Positions 1 through 6,073 of a stretch of DNA of 7,499 nucleotides are shown here, piece after piece. Under the pieces are notes generated by a model. That model saw nothing but the letters and a program-made list of their open reading frames with translations. It did not search any database and was not told the DNA's origin. Origin of the DNA: Yimella sp. Lineage in GTDB: Bacteria > Actinomycetota > Actinomycetes > Actinomycetales > Dermatophilaceae. The DNA lies in assembly GCA_030150425.1 (NCBI GenBank), contig JASLFY010000170.1:1-7499 (forward strand). The letters are read 5' to 3'. The translations under genes were made by a program, and so were the position numbers. The first letter of the stretch is position 1. Each line of letters begins with the position of its first letter.

Positions 1-426
1 GGTGGTGAACACCACGACCTTGCGGTGGCCGGCGTCGTACGCGTCCCGCAGCGTGTCGACCAGGAACGGGTCGGAGTTGCGGTTGCCCCACAGCACCGGG
101 GTCGCGATGCCGCGCCGACGCAGCTCGGCGCGCAGCGCCGCATGCAGGTCGCGGCACTGGTCGTTGATCGGGCTCCGGCCGCCGAATCCGTAGTAGTGCT
201 CGGCGACCTCCTCGAGTCGCTCGTCCGGGATCCCCCGACCACCGGTCACCCGCCGCAGGAACGGCATGACCTCCTCAGGGGCCTCCGGTCCGCCGAACGA
301 CAGCAGGACGATCGCGTCGTACGGCTCGAGTCGAGCGGTCTGGTCCGGGCCCGGTTCGGGCTGCGCGTCGTAGGCGGGCTCGGTCGGCTCCTGCGGGTCG
401 GCAGGATCGGCGATGGGGGAACTCAT
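1..426 (-). CDS. cpfC: Coproporphyrin ferrochelatase, N-terminal part (runs off left edge)
   Basis: Ferrochelatase (also called hemH) inserts Fe2+ into coproporphyrin III in the coproporphyrin-dependent haem pathway that actinobacteria use; that substrate assignment is family knowledge. The frame is open from ATG at 426 to the window edge, giving 142 codons with no stop. Visible family blocks are YDAIVLLSFGGPEAPEEV (residues 36-53), the YGFGGRSPINDQC block (79-91) and WGNRNSDPF (113-121); all belong to the N-terminal half of the chelatase fold. The catalytic His/Glu and any 2Fe-2S cysteines would lie beyond the left edge. Residues 1-35 form a Pro/Asp/Glu-rich, probably disordered extension ahead of the fold. 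The ATG follows a GGGGGC stretch (432-427), either a weak ribosome site or the spacer after a -10-like CACAAT (438-433), which would fit a leaderless mRNA. The gene diverges from sepH. The family call is firm. Confidence 0.93.
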   Translation of the reverse strand, partial: MSSPIADPADPQEPTEPAYDAQPEPGPDQTARLEPYDAIVLLSFGGPEAPEEVMPFLRRVTGGRGIPDERLEEVAEHYYGFGGRSPINDQCRDLHAALRAELRRRGIATPVLWGNRNSDPFLVDTLRDAYDAGHRKVVVFTT

Positions 427-443
427 GCCCCCATTGTGGACCG

Positions 444-460
444 CCGACGGAACCCGTCGG
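444..460. repeat. 7-bp inverted repeat, candidate operator or hairpin
   Basis: CCGACGG (444-450) and CCGTCGG (454-460) are perfect inverted arms separated by AAC. The centre is about 26 bp upstream of the cpfC start and about 100 bp upstream of sepH. It could be a regulator-binding site on the shared promoter, or a small hairpin in a cpfC leader. A palindrome of this size can also arise by chance in GC-rich DNA, so the functional reading is inference. Confidence 0.35.
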
Positions 461-538
461 ACCGACCCCCGGCACGCCGCCGATCCTCACCGGAGTTGTC
501 AGGTCGGCATGGCAGAGTTGGCCCGGAAATTCTTTGCT

Positions 539-544
539 GGGAGG
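539..544 (+). promoter_or_regulatory. Ribosome binding site of sepH
   Basis: GGGAGG lies 8 nt before the ATG at 553, a near-ideal Shine-Dalgarno position. It decides the sepH start: the same frame stays open upstream to about position 25, but those codons overlap cpfC on the other strand and show no family similarity. Confidence 0.85.
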
Positions 545-552
545 CATTGCAC

Positions 553-1962
553 ATGCGCGACTTGCGTTTCGTCGGTCTGTCCGAGGACGGCACCCACCTG
601 CTGCTGCTGGACGAGGACGAACAACAGCACCGGCTGGTCATCGACGACGCCCTGCGAGCCGGCGTACGTGGGACCGGCGGGGCGACCGCCGTACGCGCGA
701 CGTCCGGCGCTGCCGCACCGTCGACCTCCGCTCCCGCCGACCCGGACCGACCGGTCGCGCGTCCGCGCGACGTGCAGGCGTTCCTGCGCTCCGGCATGAC
801 GATCGCCGAGGTCGCCGAGCGCAGCGGCTGGACGGTCGAGAAGGTCGGCCTGTTCGAGCCCCCGATCCGCGCCGAGCGTGACCACGTCGCGTTCACCGCC
901 CAGAACCTGACCATCCCCTCCCGCGGTTCGTCGGCGACGACCGTCGGTGACCGGGTGAACGAGCGCCTCGAGCAGCGCGGCGTGATCCTCGCCGACGTCA
1001 CCTGGGACGCCTACCGCACCGAGCGCGGTTGGACGGTCGTCTGCCGCTTCCCGGCCGGCGGTCGCCCGCGGGTCGCCACCTGGCGGTTCGACGGCCCGAC
1101 CCGCAGCGTCCACCCGACCGACGACGAGGCCCGCTGGCTCAGCGAGGACGACGCCCCGACCGTCGACGCCCCGGTGCCGACCGGGCTGCGCGCCGCGAGC
1201 CCCGAGGTCTACGACGTGATCGCCGAGGGCGGCCTGGACAGCAAGGCCCGGCCGCGCAAGGAGCCGGTGCGCCCCGGCCGCATCCCGCACGCCACGGTCA
1301 CCGAGCCCGAGCCGTCGACCGACCACCCGTCGGACGACGCCGCCGCGACCGACGACGAAGGAACCGACGGATCGAAGTCCGGTGCTCCGGTCGACCTGGT
1401 GTCGGTGATGCGCGAGCGTTCCCGCCGCCGTCGTACGGCCCCGCGCAAGAAGCCCGCTGCCGGTGCGAGCGCGGACTCCGATGCCTCTGACGCGACCGAC
1501 GCCGACTCTTCGGCGGACGAGGCGAAGGACGCCGGCAAGGACTCGAAGGACGCCCGCAAGGAAGCCCCCGAACCGAAGCCGACGGTCGACGACCTGGGCC
1601 ACGACCCGGTGACCGGCACCGCCGACCTCTTCGGGCTGCGCGAGGTCGAGTACCGGCGCGAGGGCGGCGACGCCGCTCCCGCCGATAAGGCCGTCGAGAA
1701 GAGCGCGGACGAGGTTGCGGACGAGCCCGCCGAGCCGGCGTCGGCCGACGAGCCCGCCGAGGACACTGTCGACGAGAAGGCCGACGAGACCCCGTGCGAC
1801 GACACCGCCGAGCCGGAATCGGACGACCGCCCGAGCGACGCCGACCGCGACGAGAGCGCGAACGACGACAGCGTTCCGGAGCGGCCGAGCCAGGCGCGCA
1901 AGGGTCGCCCGAGCGTGCCCAGCTGGGACGACATCATGTTCGGAAAGCGCCCGCGTTCCTGA
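553..1962 (+). CDS. sepH: SepH, FtsZ-stimulating septation protein (DUF3071 family)
   Basis: SepH is an actinobacterial division protein that binds FtsZ and promotes its assembly into the Z-ring; it acts in the cytoplasm at the septum (role known from Streptomyces and mycobacteria). The 469-residue product starts MRDLRFVGL, typical of the family. The conserved N-terminal domain spans about residues 1-235, with a helix-turn-helix-like segment at about 72-100 (VQAFLRSGMTIAEVAERSGW). A basic patch of Arg and Lys lies at 287-300. A long acidic Asp/Glu/Ala linker occupies about 303-447, interrupted by a more ordered stretch at 344-370 (DDLGHDPVTGTADLFGLREVEY). The C-terminus carries the conserved GRPSVPSWDDIMFG motif (451-464). 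Streptomyces homologues are, from memory, near 340 residues, so the linker is enlarged here. The start is set by GGGAGG at 539-544. The gene converges on the MFS gene. Confidence 0.93.
   Translation: MRDLRFVGLSEDGTHLLLLDEDEQQHRLVIDDALRAGVRGTGGATAVRATSGAAAPSTSAPADPDRPVARPRDVQAFLRSGMTIAEVAERSGWTVEKVGLFEPPIRAERDHVAFTAQNLTIPSRGSSATTVGDRVNERLEQRGVILADVTWDAYRTERGWTVVCRFPAGGRPRVATWRFDGPTRSVHPTDDEARWLSEDDAPTVDAPVPTGLRAASPEVYDVIAEGGLDSKARPRKEPVRPGRIPHATVTEPEPSTDHPSDDAAATDDEGTDGSKSGAPVDLVSVMRERSRRRRTAPRKKPAAGASADSDASDATDADSSADEAKDAGKDSKDARKEAPEPKPTVDDLGHDPVTGTADLFGLREVEYRREGGDAAPADKAVEKSADEVADEPAEPASADEPAEDTVDEKADETPCDDTAEPESDDRPSDADRDESANDDSVPERPSQARKGRPSVPSWDDIMFGKRPRS
1720..1761 (+). repeat. Direct repeat in the sepH acidic linker
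   Basis: The 15-mer GACGAGCCCGCCGAG occurs at 1720-1734 and again at 1747-1761, offset by 27 bp and so in frame. It encodes ADEPAE-like units (DEPAEP then DEPAED) at about SepH residues 390-404. The repeat lies in the low-complexity linker and could have arisen by in-frame duplication or slippage, although codon bias with a simple Asp/Glu/Pro/Ala composition could also produce it. Confidence 0.6.
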
Positions 1963-1983
1963 CGCGCGTCCTCACCCTGGACC

Positions 1984-2006
1984 GCTGACCGCGGTCGGTG
2001 CTCAGC
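1984..2006. terminator. Weak hairpin at the sepH/MFS convergent junction
   Basis: GCTGA (1984-1988) pairs with TCAGC (2002-2006), and a 10-bp palindrome GACCGCGGTC (1987-1996) lies inside it as an alternative fold. The hairpin sits in the 39-nt gap between the convergent stops and overlaps the MFS stop codon. It has bulges and no T-tract on either strand, so a role in ending both transcripts is only possible. Overlapping convergent transcripts or Rho-dependent ending are equally likely. Confidence 0.2.
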
Positions 2007-3540
2007 GCCGGCCGCGCAGCACGTCCGAACGGCGGATGCCGACGGTCGGGCTGTCGTGCCGGGGGTCGTACGGCCCCTGCGGCGTCGAGCGGACGGTGCG
2101 TCCGGTGTGCCACCACAGCACGAGCGCGGCCCAGATGACCAGCACCACGGCCGCGAGGTACATGCCGACCCAGTCGACCGTCGGGATGGCGACGGCGACG
2201 ATGCCACCGATCACCCAGGACAACTGCAGCAAGGTCTCGGAGCGGCCGAAGACGCTGGTGCGCAGATGCTCCGGCACCCGGTCCTGGATCAACGAGTCGA
2301 GCGCGAGCTTGCCCAACTGCTGCCCGACTCCGGCCACCAGGCCGACCAGGATCGCGGTCCACAGGGTGAAGTCGATGGCGGCGAACACCACCGCGGCGGC
2401 GTCGAGCACCAGCGTGACCAGCACGATCACCCGCGGGGACGCGACCTTCAGCAGCGACCCCATGACGGTGCCCAGCGCGTTGCCGGCACCGGCCGCGCCG
2501 ATGACCAGCGCGAGCAACTGGGTCTGCTTGTGTTCCCACCCCGGGAACGGCTCGGCGCGCATCAGGAACGCCATGAACAGGGTCAGGAAGCCGGAGAGCC
2601 AGCGCAGTCCGGCGTTGGCGCGCAGCGCGGAGATGACGTCGCCGGGGAGCGGGAACTTGGCCCGCCTCCGTCCCGGTTGGGTCTTCTCCCCCACGCTGGA
2701 GTCGACCCGCGGCGGCAACAGGATCGCCAGCACGGTGCCGATCGTGAACAGCAGGAACGCCACGCGCAGCGCCCACTCGGACCCGCCGAACTTCGCGGCG
2801 CCGCCGGCCAGGCCGCCGGCGACCGCGGCACCGACCACACCGGCCAGCGACAGCCGACTGTTGGCCTTCACCAACGTCATGCCGTCGGGCAACAGGCGTG
2901 GGGCGGCCGCGGATCTGCTGACCAGATAGGCCTTCGAGCCGACCAGCACCAGCATCGCCACCGGGAACAACAACGGCGAGTTGCTCGCGACGGCGCCGGC
3001 CAGAACCCAGCAGAGGAAGGCGCGCAGCGCGAGGGTGCCGCCGATCGCCCACCGGCGGCCGTGGCGGAGCCGGTCCAGCAGCGGTCCGACCAACGGCGCG
3101 ACGATCGCGAACGGCAGCATGGTCAGCAGCAGGAAGAGCAGCGTCTGGGTGCGCGCCTTATCCCCCGGTGCGGCGAAGAAGACGGTTCCGGCCAGTCCGA
3201 TGGTGACGGCGGCGTCACCCGCCGAACTGAACGCGTGGACCTCGATCAGCCGGGACAGTCCGGTCTCGCCGGCGCCCTGCGCCCGAGCGGCCCGTCGTGC
3301 GGCACGGACCGTACCGCCGCCGGCCTTACCGGCCACCTTCGCGACGGCGCCGGCGCCGCGCAGGACCGAGCGCCCGGCGCGGTGCGGCGGCTGATGCTGC
3401 CCGGCCGGGCCGCGCTGATGGGAGCCGCCGTACGAATCCTTGTCGTACGGCCCACGGTCGTACGAGCGCCCGTCACCGGGGCGACCGCCACGCGGCAATG
3501 GCGCGGTCGGACGGGGTTCGCCGTCCCGGCCATCGCTCAT
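2002..3540 (-). CDS. MFS transporter of the sepH-linked family
   Basis: This is an inner-membrane major facilitator of about 512 residues with an unknown substrate. Residues 1-58 are Gly/Arg/Tyr/Pro/His-rich, low complexity and cytoplasmic. Residues about 58-95 are basic and Ala-rich. About twelve hydrophobic segments follow between residues 108 and 478. A motif-A-like loop GPLLDRLRHGRR lies near 152-163 after the second segment, and a basic loop (GEKTQPGRRRAKFP, about 284-297) separates the two halves. The block SRLIEVHAFSSAGDAAVTIGLAGTVFFA (about 96-123) matches, from memory, the MFS gene found beside sepH in other actinobacteria. The ATG at 3540 has GGCGGTGA just upstream; GTG at 3546, two codons earlier and preceded by GAAGGG, is an equally possible start. 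The gene is the last of the minus-strand cluster, 49-55 nt after tdk, and its stop faces the sepH stop. Confidence 0.85.
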   Translation of the reverse strand: MSDGRDGEPRPTAPLPRGGRPGDGRSYDRGPYDKDSYGGSHQRGPAGQHQPPHRAGRSVLRGAGAVAKVAGKAGGGTVRAARRAARAQGAGETGLSRLIEVHAFSSAGDAAVTIGLAGTVFFAAPGDKARTQTLLFLLLTMLPFAIVAPLVGPLLDRLRHGRRWAIGGTLALRAFLCWVLAGAVASNSPLLFPVAMLVLVGSKAYLVSRSAAAPRLLPDGMTLVKANSRLSLAGVVGAAVAGGLAGGAAKFGGSEWALRVAFLLFTIGTVLAILLPPRVDSSVGEKTQPGRRRAKFPLPGDVISALRANAGLRWLSGFLTLFMAFLMRAEPFPGWEHKQTQLLALVIGAAGAGNALGTVMGSLLKVASPRVIVLVTLVLDAAAVVFAAIDFTLWTAILVGLVAGVGQQLGKLALDSLIQDRVPEHLRTSVFGRSETLLQLSWVIGGIVAVAIPTVDWVGMYLAAVVLVIWAALVLWWHTGRTVRSTPQGPYDPRHDSPTVGIRRSDVLRGRR

Positions 3541-3558
3541 CGTCACCGCCCGCCCTTC
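3541..3558 (-). promoter_or_regulatory. Ribosome binding region of the MFS gene, two possible starts
   Basis: Read on the minus strand, GAAGGG (3558-3553) sits 6 nt before GTG at 3546, while GGCGG (3550-3546) sits 5 nt before ATG at 3540. The two signals overlap, so the start differs by only two codons and cannot be settled by eye. Confidence 0.5.
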
Positions 3559-3595
3559 GTCGCGTCGTCCCGGTCCATCATGCCCCGCCGGGGTG

Positions 3596-4291
3596 TCAGT
3601 CGGAGCTCGATCGCGACGCAGTCGCGTCCGGCAGCGGGCAGAGGTCCAGGTCGAACGGGAGCACGTCGGCCGAGCCGGACTGGCGACGGGCCGCGGCCGA
3701 GGTCATCCGGCGCATGTAGTGACGGCGGCAGAGCACTTCGTACTCGACCGCGTGGCCGCCGCCGGCCACGTCACCGACGACGACCTGCTCCCCCTCGATC
3801 ACCATGTGGCCGCCGACGACGCGCGCGTTGTGGGTGGCGCGGCGCCCGCACCAGCACAGCGCCTCGACCTGCGGCACCTGGATCCGGTCGGCCAGCTCGA
3901 TCAGCCGGCGCGAGCCCGGGAACAACTGGGTGCGGAAGTCGGCGGTGATACCGAACGCGAAGACGTCGATCTCGCACTCGTCGACCACGCGGGCGAGCTG
4001 CTCGACCTGCTCGGCGGAGTAGAACTGGGCCTCGTCGCAGATGACGTAGTGGATGACCCGGCCGTGGGCGGTCTGTTCGATGACCAGTTCCCAGAAGTCG
4101 AGCTGGTCGGTCACCTCGATCGCCTCGCGCGACAGCCCCAGCCGGGAGCTGATCATCGCGGAGCCGGCGCGGTCGTTCTTGGTGAACACGAGGCCTTCGC
4201 GCCCGCGGGCCCGGTGGTTGTGTTCCATCTGCAGCGCGAGCGTGGACTTGCCGCAGTCCATGGTGCCGGAGAAGAAGACGAGTTCAGCCAC
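3596..4291 (-). CDS. tdk: Thymidine kinase (type II)
   Basis: Thymidine kinase phosphorylates thymidine to dTMP with ATP in pyrimidine salvage in the cytosol. The 231-residue product starts at GTG 4291 and opens MAELVFFSGTMDCGKST, with the P-loop G-x4-GKST at residues 9-17. The Walker-B/catalytic motif is DEAQF (86-90), with Glu87 as the expected base. FGITADFRTQLFPGS (113-127) is the following conserved helix. Zinc ligands are probably Cys146, Cys148, Cys188 and His191, in CWCG and CRRHY; the C-x-C spacing fits actinobacterial homologues as I remember them. The lasso segment lies between the two pairs (about 150-175). Residues about 195-231 form a short tail beyond the core. The start is 11 nt after the phosphodiesterase stop, with AAGG overlapping that stop as a weak ribosome site, so translational coupling is likely. 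Confidence 0.96.
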   Translation of the reverse strand: MAELVFFSGTMDCGKSTLALQMEHNHRARGREGLVFTKNDRAGSAMISSRLGLSREAIEVTDQLDFWELVIEQTAHGRVIHYVICDEAQFYSAEQVEQLARVVDECEIDVFAFGITADFRTQLFPGSRRLIELADRIQVPQVEALCWCGRRATHNARVVGGHMVIEGEQVVVGDVAGGGHAVEYEVLCRRHYMRRMTSAAARRQSGSADVLPFDLDLCPLPDATASRSSSD

Positions 4292-4302
4292 GAGGCACGA
4301 CC

Positions 4303-5433
4303 TTAAAGGTTCGCCACGCGCAACAGCGGGACGGTCTGTTCCGCCGGCGTGAGGGACCCGTGTTGTCCCAACAGACGGGCCGCCGACGGCGGCATGACCC
4401 GGCTGTCCCAGAACCCGTACGGCCCGTCGACGGCGACGATCACGTCGCCCAACCGGGCGCGTACGTCGTCCCGGACGGGTCCGAACCACCCGGCGGCCAC
4501 GGCGGTGTCGACCGGCACGACCCAGCCCCGGTCGCCGACGCGTTCGGTCCACGCCGCCAGCACGTCGGCGGCGGCGGCGGCGTCGCGGCAGTACAGCTGC
4601 AGGCTGCGCATCTCGCCGCCGACCACGTCGACGCCCGCGGCGAGGTCGGGGTCGGTGCCGATGTCGACCCGGTTCTCGAAGGGCACGTCGACCATCCCGT
4701 GGTCGGCGGTGACCGTCATCGTCGCGCCTCGCGGCAGACCGTTGGCCAGGCGGCGCAGCTCGCCGTCGATCGCCTCGAGCTCGTCGCACCATTCCCAGGA
4801 CTCGCACCCGTGCTCGTGGCCGACCCGGTCGAGGTTCCCCCAGTAGAGGTAGACCAGGTTCCGGCCCCGGCGGCGCAGCAGGTCGAGGGTCAGGTCGACG
4901 CGGCGCCCCAGTGCGGCGTCGGTGGCGAAACCGGCACCGCGCAGCGCCGCGGTGGTGAGGCCGGACCCGTCGAAGTAGTCGTTGGCGACCATCGTGACGT
5001 TCACGCCGTCGGCCGAGCAGCGTTCGAAGACAGTGGGATTCGGCTGCCAGTCGCGCGGGTCGGGCCCGTTCTCCCAGGAGAGTTCGTTGAACAGTCGACC
5101 GCTGCGCGGGTCGCGCACCTGGTAGCCGACGAGGCCGTGGGCGCCCGGCGGCAGGCCTGTGCCGAACGACCCCATGCTGGTGGCGGTGGTGGCCGGGAAG
5201 CCGGCGCTCACCGCCGCACCGTCGGCCAGCAGCGACCGCAGGAAGGGTGCGTATCCGGAGCGGCGGCGCAGCAGCGTCTCCCCCAGCCCGTCGACCAGGA
5301 CGACGACCGCGCCGCGCGCGGGCTCCTCCGCCGTCCCGAAGCCGGAGACCCCGAGGGTGGACGCGACCTGGGGCAGCACTCCGGACAGCCCGGTCGGGCC
5401 GTACGTCGGTGCGGCGGGCAGTTGCAGAGTCAT
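4303..5433 (-). CDS. Nucleotide pyrophosphatase/phosphodiesterase family protein (alkaline phosphatase superfamily)
   Basis: This is a metal-dependent phosphodiesterase or pyrophosphatase of the alkaline phosphatase superfamily, 376 residues, with no signal peptide and so probably cytosolic. The two-metal site is visible in order: Asp48 in VLVDGLG; the nucleophile region FPATTATSMGSFGTG (79-93), where Thr83 aligns with the catalytic Thr of NPP enzymes; Asp202 and His206 in NLDRVGHEHG; Asp244 and His245 in ADHGM; and His358 in GQHGSLTPAE. All expected ligands appear present, so the enzyme should be active. The substrate is unknown, with nucleotide or nucleotide-sugar diphosphates possible. A pure alanine run lies at about 285-289. 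The ATG at 5433 has no recognisable Shine-Dalgarno sequence in the 20-nt gap after the DUF5998 stop, which suggests reinitiation by ribosomes leaving the upstream gene. tdk follows 11 nt downstream. Confidence 0.86.
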   Translation of the reverse strand: MTLQLPAAPTYGPTGLSGVLPQVASTLGVSGFGTAEEPARGAVVVLVDGLGETLLRRRSGYAPFLRSLLADGAAVSAGFPATTATSMGSFGTGLPPGAHGLVGYQVRDPRSGRLFNELSWENGPDPRDWQPNPTVFERCSADGVNVTMVANDYFDGSGLTTAALRGAGFATDAALGRRVDLTLDLLRRRGRNLVYLYWGNLDRVGHEHGCESWEWCDELEAIDGELRRLANGLPRGATMTVTADHGMVDVPFENRVDIGTDPDLAAGVDVVGGEMRSLQLYCRDAAAAADVLAAWTERVGDRGWVVPVDTAVAAGWFGPVRDDVRARLGDVIVAVDGPYGFWDSRVMPPSAARLLGQHGSLTPAEQTVPLLRVANL

Positions 5434-5453
5434 GCGGTGGCGCGGACGGCCGG

Positions 5454-6065
5454 TCAGCGACCGATGGCGGCGGACAGATCGGCCGCGAAACGCAGCGCGT
5501 TCTGCAGCACCGTCTCACCGTCGGCGTCGGCGCTGATCCGCAACGAGATGTCGTCGGCCGACACCGTTCCCTCGAAACCGTGGTCGGCCTCGCAGTCCGG
5601 GTCGGCGCAGGCGGCCGGCAGCAGGTCGACCCGGCTGACGGTGCCCCAGCCGATGGTCACGGTGATCTCGCGGCCGAGCGAACCCTCACGGTAGGTCTCC
5701 GGTTCGTGCACGACGTGGGTCAGCATGACCCCTCGTACGGCCGACAGCGGCACGGTCTCGGTCGTCGCCGTGGCGACGTTGCGGTCGAGCACCGGCGCGT
5801 CGAGCGACGGCGAGTGGTCGTCGGCGTGGGCGATGACCAGACGGTTGCCGTTGATCACCAGCACGGTGATGTGGCGCCGCACGGTGTCGGTGTCGATCGT
5901 CGTCTCGGCGTGGACCAGGTGGGAGGTGATCGGCTGGTCCCCGACCGCTGCCCGCAACACGTCGGCGACCAGCGCCGGGTAGTAGCCGGCCTGCTCGATG
6001 TCCTGCAGCAGGGAGTCCGGCAGAGTCACACCGGTCACGGACGAGTTCGAAGCCATACCCACCAT
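5454..6065 (-). CDS. DUF5998-type protein of unknown function
   Basis: This 203-residue soluble protein has no known function. I recognise it as the actinobacterial family labelled DUF5998 from its blocks: GYYPALVADVLRAAVG (28-42), a strand-rich segment HITVLVINGNRLVIAH (65-80), and ITVTIGWGTVSRVDLLPAAC (134-153). The last block leads into C-x4-C-x2-DHG (Cys153, Cys158, Asp161, His162), which could bind a metal; that is inference. Family naming is from memory. No signal peptide or membrane segment is visible. The ATG at 6065 is 8 nt after the stop of the upstream synthetase gene, with only a weak GAG at about 8 nt. A second in-frame ATG at 6056 (MASNSS) has GGTGGG too close to act well and is the alternative. 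The phosphodiesterase gene follows 20 nt downstream. Confidence 0.78.
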   Translation of the reverse strand: MVGMASNSSVTGVTLPDSLLQDIEQAGYYPALVADVLRAAVGDQPITSHLVHAETTIDTDTVRRHITVLVINGNRLVIAHADDHSPSLDAPVLDRNVATATTETVPLSAVRGVMLTHVVHEPETYREGSLGREITVTIGWGTVSRVDLLPAACADPDCEADHGFEGTVSADDISLRISADADGETVLQNALRFAADLSAAIGR

Positions 6066-6073
6066 TGTCGCAC

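Larger units (their letters stand above)
427..552. promoter_or_regulatory. Divergent cpfC/sepH intergenic promoter region
   Basis: This 126-bp gap must hold at least the sepH promoter and probably the cpfC promoter, because the two genes diverge. It contains no TA dinucleotide on either strand, so no canonical actinobacterial TANNNT -10 box is present. TTGTCA at 496-501 on the plus strand resembles a -35 box, but no matching -10 lies 16-19 nt downstream. On the minus strand CACAAT (438-433) ends 6 nt before the cpfC ATG, the position expected for the -10 of a leaderless transcript, with one mismatch to TANNNT. Start sites cannot be fixed from sequence alone. Confidence 0.45.

Noticed and set aside
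496..501. TTGTCA as a -35 box for sepH
   Set aside because: No acceptable -10 box lies at the right distance, so a sigma-A-type promoter could not be assigned there.
25..552. Open plus-strand frame continuing upstream of the sepH ATG
   Set aside because: It overlaps cpfC on the opposite strand, has no family similarity, and the strong GGGAGG site supports the start at 553.
499..1602. 367-codon minus-strand open frame opposite sepH
   Set aside because: It has Arg/Gly/Val low-complexity composition and no ribosome site, and sepH on the plus strand is well supported.
3583..3593. CCCC-GCC-GGGG mini-hairpin just after the tdk stop
   Set aside because: The stem is only 4 bp with no T-tract, which is common by chance at this GC content. 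It does not convincingly separate tdk from the MFS gene.
2056..3948. 630-codon plus-strand open frame opposite the MFS gene and tdk
   Set aside because: It is an antisense frame kept open by high GC third positions. Its translation is Arg/Gln/Gly/Ala-rich with no fold, while the minus strand encodes two recognisable proteins.
4566..4582. GGC/GCC trinucleotide run
   Set aside because: It encodes a short alanine run in the phosphodiesterase gene. It is too short to call a functional microsatellite.
4292..5518. Minus-strand open frame extending tdk upstream by about 400 codons
   Set aside because: It runs through the phosphodiesterase gene in another frame and yields an Arg-rich translation; the GTG at 4291 matches the family N-terminus.
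4360..5694. 444-codon plus-strand open frame opposite the phosphodiesterase gene
   Set aside because: It is an antisense shadow; the minus strand keeps an ordered series of metal-ligand motifs.
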